This document shows positions 58,151 to 64,000 of a stretch of DNA of 64,000 bases, piece after piece. How positions within the stretch are numbered: the first letter of the stretch is position 1; every line of letters begins with the position of its first letter. The notes beneath the pieces were generated by a model that saw nothing but the letters and a program-made list of their open reading frames with translations, ran no database searches and had not been told where the DNA came from. A program made the position numbers and the translations under genes. Where the stretch lies: positions 124,001 through 188,000 of the forward strand of contig NZ_JAUXQZ010000045.1 of the NCBI RefSeq assembly GCF_030682035.1, read 5' to 3'. The DNA is from Brevundimonas sp. GTDB lineage: Bacteria; Pseudomonadota; Alphaproteobacteria; Caulobacterales; Caulobacteraceae.

Positions 58151-58165
58151 GCAACGGTCGTGCCA
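58151..58165 (-). promoter_or_regulatory. Sigma54 (-24/-12) promoter of flgFGAH
   Basis: The minus strand reads TGGCACGACCGTTGC, a full match to the sigma54 consensus TGGCACG-N4-TTGC, including the GG and GC with ten bases between. Transcription would start about 12 bases on, near 58139, just before flgF. Class III flagellar genes in Caulobacter use this sigma factor with the activator FlbD. Confidence 0.88.
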
Positions 58166-58219
58166 AGAGGGTTAATCCAGTACGGACGGGACTTTGGCCG
58201 AGCTTGCCGCATCGAGCAC

Positions 58220-58236
58220 CCGGCAGGATTTGCCGG
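58220..58236. promoter_or_regulatory. ftr-like palindrome, candidate FlbD site
   Basis: CCGGCA-GGATT-TGCCGG is a perfect inverted repeat about 80-100 bases upstream of the predicted flgF transcript start, the distance at which FlbD-binding ftr elements stand in Caulobacter. It also lies 64-80 bases before fliL, so FlbD might act on both sides. The match to the ftr consensus is from memory and needs checking. Confidence 0.5.
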
Positions 58237-58299
58237 TTCTTAGCGGCTCGTTAACCAAAAAACGCTCGTATGGGCCGAGAGATTCCCGGGGCGTGGTCC

Positions 58300-58959
58300 A
58301 TGTTCAAATTCGGCAAGAAGAAAGGCGCCAAGGAGGGCGACGACGAGGCCGCCAACCTGCCGGCCGTTTCGGACGCCTCCGACGCTGAGGGCGAGGATGG
58401 CGCTGCGCCGAAGAAGAAGAAGCTTCCCCTGTTGTTCATCGTCATCCCGGCCGCCCTGGTGGTCCTGGGCGGCGGCGGGGGCGCGGCCTTCTTCCTGATG
58501 CAGCCCAAGCCTGCCTCGGCCGAGGAGGGCGGCCACGGCGCCGAGAAGAAGGGCGGCCATGACAAGAAGGCCGAGAAGAAGGGCGGAAGCCATGGCTCCC
58601 CCGCTGACGGGGCCGCTGACGGCTCCCTGGGCGTGATCGCCGAGGGGCCTGACGGCGTCACCTTCTTCACCCTGCCGGACCTGGTCGTGAACATTCAGGC
58701 CCCCGACGGCCGACCCACTTTCCTCAAGCTCAAACTGACGCTGGAAACCCGCGACGCTCATGTGGCCGAGCAGTTGCAGGCCGAGATGCCGCGGCTGCAG
58801 GACATGTTTCAAGGCTTCCTGCGCGAGCTGCGGCCCGAGGATCTCGCCGGCTCGAGTGGCACCTTTCAGCTTCGCGCCGAAATCCTGCGCCGGGTCAATC
58901 TGATCGCGGCGCCCGGCAAGGTCGACGCCGTCCTGATCGAAGAAATGCTGGTGCAGTAA
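58300..58959 (+). CDS. fliL: Flagellar basal-body protein FliL
   Basis: 219 residues from the ATG at 58300 (MFKFGKKKG); the track start at 58270 adds an unlikely leader. A lysine-rich cytoplasmic segment, one membrane helix (LPLLFIVIPAALVVLGGGGG), a His/Lys/Gly linker (GGHGAEKKGGHDKKAEKKGG) and the FliL domain (FFTLPDLVVNIQ, FLKLKLTLETRD) follow. FliL surrounds the stator and supports motor torque. Two TTAA half-sites (58172, 58251) upstream could be CtrA-related. Confidence 0.93.
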   Translation: MFKFGKKKGAKEGDDEAANLPAVSDASDAEGEDGAAPKKKKLPLLFIVIPAALVVLGGGGGAAFFLMQPKPASAEEGGHGAEKKGGHDKKAEKKGGSHGSPADGAADGSLGVIAEGPDGVTFFTLPDLVVNIQAPDGRPTFLKLKLTLETRDAHVAEQLQAEMPRLQDMFQGFLRELRPEDLAGSSGTFQLRAEILRRVNLIAAPGKVDAVLIEEMLVQ

Positions 58960-58961
58960 GC

Positions 58962-60026
58962 ATGACCGATGCGGCCTTCGCCGAAAGCGCCGACCCGTTC
59001 GCTGAAGCCGATACGGACGACGCGCGTCCGTCCTCCATGTCCGAACGCGTCCTGAACCAGGATGAGATCGACAGCCTGCTGGGCTTCGACATGGGCGAGG
59101 GCGATGACGGCGAGCGCTCGGGCATTCGCGCCATCATCAACTCCGCCCTCGTCAGCTACGAGCGGTTGCCGATGCTCGAAATCGTTTTTGACCGTCTCGT
59201 GCGGTTGATGACGACCTCGCTGCGCAATTTTACGTCGGACAACGTCGAGGTCAGTCTCGACAACATCTCGTCGATCCGTTTCGGGGACTATCTTAACTCG
59301 ATCCCGCTGCCGGCCATTCTGGCGGTGTTCCGGGCCGAGGAGCTGGACAACTACGGCCTGCTGACGGTCGATTCCAACCTGATCTATTCGATCGTCGACG
59401 TGCTGCTGGGCGGCCGTCGCGGCACCGCGGCCCTTCGCATCGAGGGGCGGCCCTATACCACCATCGAACGGGTGCTGGTGCAGCGAATGGTCGAGGTCGT
59501 GCTGGCCGACGCCCGCGCCGCCTTCGAGCCGCTGACGCCGGTGCATTTCAGCCTGGACCGGCTGGAAACCAATCCGCGCTTCGCCGCCATCGCCCGCCCG
59601 GCCAACGCCGCGATCCTGGTCAAGCTGCGCATCGACATGGAGGACCGGGGCGGCCGTATCGAACTGCTGTTGCCCTACGCCACGCTCGAACCCATCCGGA
59701 AGATGCTGCTGCAGCAGTTCATGGGTGAGAAGTTCGGCCGCGACAACATCTGGGAAGGCCACCTGGCCACCGAGCTCTGGACCACCGAAACCGAGGTGCG
59801 CGCGGTGCTGGACGAGCAGCAGCTGCCGCTTTCAAAGGTGCTGGATCTGAAGGTCGGCGACACGCTGATGCTCAACGCCACGCCCGATTCGGATATCTCG
59901 GTCCGCTGTGGGCCCATTCCGGTCACGATCGGCAAGATGGGCCGCAAGGGGCAGAACATCGCCGTGCGGATCGAGGCGCCGATAAGCATCGAAGCCGCGA
60001 CCAGTCTGACAAAGGGAAGACGCTGA
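58962..60026 (+). CDS. fliM: Flagellar motor switch protein FliM
   Basis: 354 residues. The N-terminal CheY-P-binding peptide is LNQDEIDSLLGF. The CheC-like middle domain (LPMLEIVFDRLVRLMTTSLR) and C-terminal SpoA domain (LPLSKVLDLKVGDTLML) follow. It forms the switch of the C-ring. It starts two bases after fliL. Confidence 0.97.
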   Translation: MTDAAFAESADPFAEADTDDARPSSMSERVLNQDEIDSLLGFDMGEGDDGERSGIRAIINSALVSYERLPMLEIVFDRLVRLMTTSLRNFTSDNVEVSLDNISSIRFGDYLNSIPLPAILAVFRAEELDNYGLLTVDSNLIYSIVDVLLGGRRGTAALRIEGRPYTTIERVLVQRMVEVVLADARAAFEPLTPVHFSLDRLETNPRFAAIARPANAAILVKLRIDMEDRGGRIELLLPYATLEPIRKMLLQQFMGEKFGRDNIWEGHLATELWTTETEVRAVLDEQQLPLSKVLDLKVGDTLMLNATPDSDISVRCGPIPVTIGKMGRKGQNIAVRIEAPISIEAATSLTKGRR

Positions 60027-60568
60027 TGACCGGAATGATCCTCGACGGCGTGCTGATGCTGCTGCTGGTGGCCGCGCTCGGCTACGGCGTGCGGCTGGAG
60101 AAGAAGCTGTCCGCCCTTCGCGCCGGCCAGCAGGCCTTCGCCACGGCCGTCACCGAACTCAACGCGGCCGCGGGCCGGGCCGAGGCCGCCCTCGCCAGCC
60201 TGCGGGCTTCGGGTCAGGAAACCGACCTGCTGCATGACCGCATCGTCAAGGCGCGGGAAGTGAAGGCCCAGCTGGAAGCCCTGATCGCCCGGGCTCCGGA
60301 CACCCCGAGGGCGGCTCCCCAGGAGGCGCCGAAGCCCGTGCTGGTCGCTACCCGCGCTCCCGTCGCCGTCACGGCTGAAGACGAGCGCGCCCTGCGCATG
60401 GCCGCTCTGGCGGAACGAATCCAGGGCATGGCCCCGGCGACGCGCGCGCCTGCGCCGGTCGCCGCCATCCTCGGCGCCCTGACGGCGGGCCGGACCGCTA
60501 ACCAGGCTGCGAAGCAAAGCCTCAACCAGAGCCGTTGCAACCTCGACGAAGACCTGTTCGCCGCCTGA
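60026..60568 (+). CDS. DUF6468-type membrane protein of the fliLM operon
   Basis: 180 residues: one N-terminal membrane helix (ILDGVLMLLLVAALGYGVRL), a coiled-coil region (AGQQAFATAVTELNAAAGRA), an Ala/Pro-rich linker and a basic tail. It overlaps the fliM stop by one base. Homologues stay next to fliM in Caulobacterales, which suggests a flagellar role that has not been defined. Confidence 0.75.
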   Translation: MTGMILDGVLMLLLVAALGYGVRLEKKLSALRAGQQAFATAVTELNAAAGRAEAALASLRASGQETDLLHDRIVKAREVKAQLEALIARAPDTPRAAPQEAPKPVLVATRAPVAVTAEDERALRMAALAERIQGMAPATRAPAPVAAILGALTAGRTANQAAKQSLNQSRCNLDEDLFAA

Positions 60569-60636
60569 GCATCATTCGTGTGGCCCTTTGGCGAACGCGC
60601 GGCGTTCGTCGGCTTGAGGGCTTGGAGTAGCCGACC

Positions 60637-61548
60637 ATGAGCAAGATCCCCCGCCTTCTGCCGCTGATCGCCGTCGCCATCGGCGGGGTGGTTCTGGTTC
60701 GCGCCGTCGGCGTGGCACCCGGCCTGTTCGAGGGCGCCCGCGCCTGGGCCGAGGAAGCCGTGCCCGCCGGCGCCGCCGCCGTCCCCGCCGCTGTGGCGGT
60801 CTGCGCCCTGACGCCGGAACAACTGGCACAGCAGGCGGGCCTGTCGCCGGCGGAGATGCGTATTCTGGATGCGCTGAAGAATCGCCGCATCGAACTGGAC
60901 GCGCGCGACGTCGATCTCGCCTCGATGCTGCCTCTGCTGGCGACTGCCGAACAGAAGCTGGACGCCAGGGTGGCCGCTCTCGAGGCTGTGAAGGCCGAGG
61001 TCCGCGTTCTGCTGGGTCAGGTGAGCGAGCAGGAGAAGGCCGAGACCGATCGCATGGTGGCGGTCTATTCCGCCATGCGTCCGCGCGAGGCGGCCCGCGT
61101 CTTCGCCACCCTGGACGACGATGTCCGCCTGCCCGTCGCCGCCGCCATGCGCCCGCGGTCCCTGGCCGCCATCATGGCCCAGATGGATCCCGCCGCGGCC
61201 CGTACCCTGACCGAGAAACTGGCCCGGCGGTTCGAGGCGCGCCAGCAACTGGCCGCCCGTGCGGCCGCGGCATCCGCGGCGGCTGCGCCCGCGACGGAGA
61301 CGGCTGCGGCCGCCGCCGTTCCTGCCACACCGCCGACCGGGGGGGCGTCCGCGCCCGCCGCGGCGGCGAACGTCCCGGCTCCCGCGCCAGTCCGCGCCGC
61401 CCGCGCGCCCGCGCGCCGTCCCGCCGCCCGTCCGGCCGCCCGGACGCCGGCCCCCGCACCGCCGGCTCCGGCCGAATCCGAGGGCGAGCGGCCCTATACG
61501 GCGCCCGCCGCCGCCACGCCGGCCCCGCCCCGGCAGTCGGTGCAGTAA
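60637..61548 (+). CDS. MotE-like flagellar chaperone candidate with MgtE-N-like domain
   Basis: 303 residues. An N-terminal membrane segment (LPLIAVAIGGVVLVRAVGVA) is followed by a coiled coil (about 75-135) and an MgtE-N-like helical repeat (VYSAMRPREAARVFATLDDD, MRPRSLAAIMAQMDPAAA). The build is that of MotE, the chaperone for the stator-linked protein MotC in rhizobia. The last 90 residues are an Ala/Pro/Arg low-complexity tail. It is the last gene of the fliL-fliM group. Confidence 0.75.
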   Translation: MSKIPRLLPLIAVAIGGVVLVRAVGVAPGLFEGARAWAEEAVPAGAAAVPAAVAVCALTPEQLAQQAGLSPAEMRILDALKNRRIELDARDVDLASMLPLLATAEQKLDARVAALEAVKAEVRVLLGQVSEQEKAETDRMVAVYSAMRPREAARVFATLDDDVRLPVAAAMRPRSLAAIMAQMDPAAARTLTEKLARRFEARQQLAARAAAASAAAAPATETAAAAAVPATPPTGGASAPAAAANVPAPAPVRAARAPARRPAARPAARTPAPAPPAPAESEGERPYTAPAAATPAPPRQSVQ

Positions 61549-61591
61549 AGGTCTTTCCCCTGGCCTTCAGCGGTTGAGGGACGCAAACGAA

Positions 61592-61621
61592 AGAGGCCGC
61601 GTCCCCGGGGACGCGGCCTCT
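61592..61621. terminator. Perfect 15-bp palindrome, bidirectional terminator
   Basis: AGAGGCCGCGTCCCC is followed at once by its exact reverse complement. It sits between the convergent MotE-like and ExbD/TolR genes, with AACGAA before it and TGGTCGTT after it. The symmetry and site fit a shared terminator, although the T-runs are weak. Confidence 0.75.
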
Positions 61622-61644
61622 GGTCGTTCAGCGCGACGTGGCGC

Positions 61645-62085
61645 CTATTCGATGTCTTCGTTCAGCAGGCCGACCTTGAAGAAGCCGTTCTCCTGCAGGG
61701 TGTTCATGACTTCCATGAACTGGTCGTAGGTCACATCCGGCTGGGCTCGCACGAACACGCGCTCTTCGCGGCAGTCGGTGGCGACGGCCAGGGCGGTGCA
61801 GACGTCGGTGGCCAGAGTCTCGATCGTCGTCTGGCGATCGGCCAGGAAGATCGATCCAGTATCCTGGATGGTGATGTACACCGGCTCCTTCGGTTTTTCA
61901 TTGTCGGCCGGCGGCGTCGCCGGCGGCAGGTCGAGGCGGATCGAAACGGTGGCCATGGGCGCGGCGACCATGAAGATGATCAGCAGGACCAGCATGATAT
62001 CGACGAACGGCGTGACGTTGATGTCCGCGTTCTGCTCGATCGTCTTGCCGCCCTGGCCGGCAGGTCCGGAAAGTTTGGAGCCCAT
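61645..62085 (-). CDS. ExbD/TolR-family biopolymer transport protein
   Basis: 146 residues from the ATG at 62085 with GGAGA upstream; the ORF to 62130 is over-extended. The single membrane helix holds the family's proton-path aspartate (INVTPFVDIMLVLLIIFMVA), followed by a periplasmic domain (VFVRAQPDVTYDQFMEVMNT). It works with an ExbB/TolQ partner, not seen in the window, to energise TonB or Tol. It could be one of several ExbD copies. Confidence 0.9.
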   Translation of the reverse strand: MGSKLSGPAGQGGKTIEQNADINVTPFVDIMLVLLIIFMVAAPMATVSIRLDLPPATPPADNEKPKEPVYITIQDTGSIFLADRQTTIETLATDVCTALAVATDCREERVFVRAQPDVTYDQFMEVMNTLQENGFFKVGLLNEDIE

Positions 62086-62247
62086 GTGTCGCTCTCTCCA
62101 TCGGGCTCGACGCGATCGCGGCGAGCGCAAGCTATGACGTTCGGTTCGTCTCTTGGCGTCCCCGACCCGGCTTGTAAAGCGGGTTCAGGCGGGTTGGGGT
62201 TCCATCGCCCCGTGATTGTCCCAAATACGCCTTTCAGGCGAGCCCTA

Positions 62248-62865
62248 TCAGCCCTTCGCAAGCCTGAGGAAGCGATCCTTCAGCACCGCGTCGGTCTTGA
62301 AGACGCCAGTGAAGCGGGTGGTGATGGTGGAAACGTGGCGGTGGTGCACGCCTCGGGTTGTCATGCACTGATGCTCGGCGTCGATCATGATGGCGACGCC
62401 GGCCGGCTGCAGGTGCGATTCGATGGCGGCGGCGATCTGGTTGGTCAGGACTTCCTGGGTCTGCAGGCGGCGCGAGAAGATCTCGACCACGCGGGCCAGC
62501 TTGGAGATGCCGACGACCTTTTCGTTCGGGATGTAGGCGACATAGGCCTTGCCGAGGAACGGGGCCATGTGATGCTCGCAGTGGCTCTCCACTTCGATTT
62601 CGCGCAACAGGACCATGTCATCGTAGCCCTGGACGTCCTCGAAGGTGCGGCTCAGCTCCTTTTCGACGTCGGCGTCATAGCCATCGAACCATTCGCCATA
62701 GGCGTCGACGACGCGGCGCGGCGTGTCGATCAGGCCGGGTCGGTCGGGATTGTCGCCGGCCCAGGCCAGCAGGGTGCGGACCGCCTTCAGCGCTTCATCG
62801 CGGCTGGGGCGTTGGGCCAGGTCGTTGTCGCCGACCAGAACGGGCTTGACGGGAGTGAGGCTCAT
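62248..62865 (-). CDS. folE: GTP cyclohydrolase I
   Basis: 205 residues. Zinc ligands lie in SHCEHH and HQCMTTRGV; FLGKAYVAYIPNEKVVGISK and RRLQTQEVLTNQIA are family blocks. It converts GTP to dihydroneopterin triphosphate, the first step of tetrahydrofolate synthesis. It is divergent from cysS, with 115 bases between. Confidence 0.97.
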   Translation of the reverse strand: MSLTPVKPVLVGDNDLAQRPSRDEALKAVRTLLAWAGDNPDRPGLIDTPRRVVDAYGEWFDGYDADVEKELSRTFEDVQGYDDMVLLREIEVESHCEHHMAPFLGKAYVAYIPNEKVVGISKLARVVEIFSRRLQTQEVLTNQIAAAIESHLQPAGVAIMIDAEHQCMTTRGVHHRHVSTITTRFTGVFKTDAVLKDRFLRLAKG

Positions 62866-62980
62866 GAGGCGGTTCTCGGACGCGCGACTTTGTAAGTCAC
62901 GGGGGACTGTTTATCAGCTTGGCGGCGTATATGGGACCGCCGGTCCGTCCTGCAAGAAAACTGAAAGCCACCGCCTCACT

Positions 62981-64000
62981 ATGCCGCTGACCCTGCACGA
63001 CACCCTGCACCGCGAAAAGCGCGTGTTCACGCCGCGAAATCCGGATCGGGTGACCCTCTATGTCTGCGGCCCGACGGTCTGGGACTATGCCCATATCGGC
63101 AATGCGCGGCCGCCGGTGGTGTTCGACGTGCTGGTGCGTCTGCTGCGCCGTCAGTATGGAGCCGACAAGGTTATCTACGCCCGCAATGTCACCGACGTGG
63201 ACGACAAGATCAATGCCAAGGCCGCCAAGGAGAGCACGGCGATCGGCGAGGTCACCGCGCGCTACGAAGCCGCCTATCTGGAGGACATGGGCCGGTTGAA
63301 CGTCTCGCCGCCCGACCTCGCGCCCCACGTCACCGACCACATGGACGCCATCGTGAAACAGATCGGCGCGATCATGGATCACGGCTGCGCCTATGCGGCC
63401 GAAGGCCATGTCCTGTTCGATGTCTCGTCCTACGACACCTACGGCCGGCTGTCGGGCCGGAACCTCGACGACATGATTGCTGGGGCCCGGGTCGAGGTGG
63501 CGCCCTACAAGAAGAATCCGCACGACTTCGTGCTGTGGAAGCCGTCCAGGGCCGATGAGCCGTCGTGGCCGTCGCCCTGGGGCGAGGGGCGTCCGGGCTG
63601 GCATATCGAATGCTCGGCCATGATCGAGGAGACGCTGGGCCTGCCGATCGACATCCACGGCGGTGGCATCGATCTGGTGTTTCCGCACCACGAGAACGAG
63701 ATCGCCCAGGGTGTCTGCGCCCACGGCCACGCCCATTCGCCCGAGGCGCACGTGGAATACAGCCGCTACTGGATGCACAACGGCTTTCTGACGGTCGATG
63801 CGGAGAAGATGTCCAAGTCGATCGGCAACGTGCTGCTGCTGCACGATCTGGTGCAGGCGATCCCGGGCGAGGTGGTCCGCTGGGCCCTGCTGAGCGCCCA
63901 CTACCGCCAGCCGCTGGACTGGAACCAGTCGCTGCTGGACCAGAGCCGCAAGGCGCTGGACCGGCTGTACGGCGCCCTGCATCGCGCGGCGGGGGTTCAG
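62981..64000 (+). CDS. cysS: Cysteinyl-tRNA synthetase (3' end outside window)
   Basis: 340 residues are visible from the ATG at 62981. Class I motifs are YAHIGN (HIGH) and KMSKS. The zinc/cysteine-site residues are in [16 protein letters not shown] and [10 protein letters not shown]. It charges tRNA-Cys in the cytoplasm. The gene runs off the right edge and is missing from the track for that reason. Confidence 0.96.
   Translation, partial: MPLTLHDTLHREKRVFTPRNPDRVTLYVCGPTVWDYAHIGNARPPVVFDVLVRLLRRQYGADKVIYARNVTDVDDKINAKAAKESTAIGEVTARYEAAYLEDMGRLNVSPPDLAPHVTDHMDAIVKQIGAIMDHGCAYAAEGHVLFDVSSYDTYGRLSGRNLDDMIAGARVEVAPYKKNPHDFVLWKPSRADEPSWPSPWGEGRPGWHIECSAMIEETLGLPIDIHGGGIDLVFPHHENEIAQGVCAHGHAHSPEAHVEYSRYWMHNGFLTVDAEKMSKSIGNVLLLHDLVQAIPGEVVRWALLSAHYRQPLDWNQSLLDQSRKALDRLYGALHRAAGVQ

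Overview
The window is high-GC DNA with dense, often overlapping genes. The flagellar layout (flgF-flgG-flgA-flgH divergent from fliL-fliM, with a sigma54 promoter and a possible FlbD ftr-like site between them), the class I PHA synthase and the ligase/MBL-exonuclease pair point to an alphaproteobacterium of the Caulobacteraceae, most likely Brevundimonas-like. That assignment is inferred from gene content; no rRNA is present.

Region by region. 0-8.6 kb: a partial ferredoxin-NADP reductase, a secreted S9B peptidase overlapping two tandem paralogous exported amidases, a low-affinity iron permease-like protein, a SemiSWEET and a tyrosinase. 8.6-11.3 kb: assimilatory sulfate activation (cysD, cysNC). 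11.4-20.3 kb: a tightly coupled minus-strand operon for CoA-dependent aerobic degradation of an ortho-substituted benzoate (2-aminobenzoate or salicylate type): hybrid monooxygenase/old-yellow-enzyme, SDR, MarR regulator, enoyl-CoA hydratase, acyl-CoA dehydrogenase, aryl-CoA ligase, thioesterase and RidA, preceded by a LysR gene. 20.4-25.1 kb: a 62-residue ORF, phaC, and a DNA ligase/exonuclease pair.

25.3-50.5 kb is an accessory island. It holds four truncated IS6-type remnants (25.68, 33.20, 38.26 and 48.53 kb), a frameshifted cadherin-like fragment, an IS1595-type pseudogene and a recombinase tail beside tRNA-Ser. Its cargo is: (i) a sulfide/persulfide module (rhodanese, persulfide dioxygenase, DUF2892, and a sulfide:quinone oxidoreductase that has lost its middle) divergent from an RND pump operon with a BigR-like two-cysteine ArsR repressor and a DUF302 protein; (ii) a TPR-sulfotransferase plus TonB-dependent receptor lying between two inward-facing IS6 5' remnants; (iii) an RcnR/CsoR-like repressor divergent from an MFS exporter with a His-rich tail; (iv) a CzcCBA heavy-metal pump with a His-rich periplasmic protein, a HupE/UreJ membrane protein and a membrane-anchor protein.

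50.5-64 kb returns to core genes: tRNA-Ser(GGA), msrA, a YjbR-type gene, a DUF885 peptidase, three tandem related small exported proteins, the flagellar cluster, ExbD/TolR, folE and a partial cysS.

Gene functions are family assignments read from visible motifs. No database search was run.
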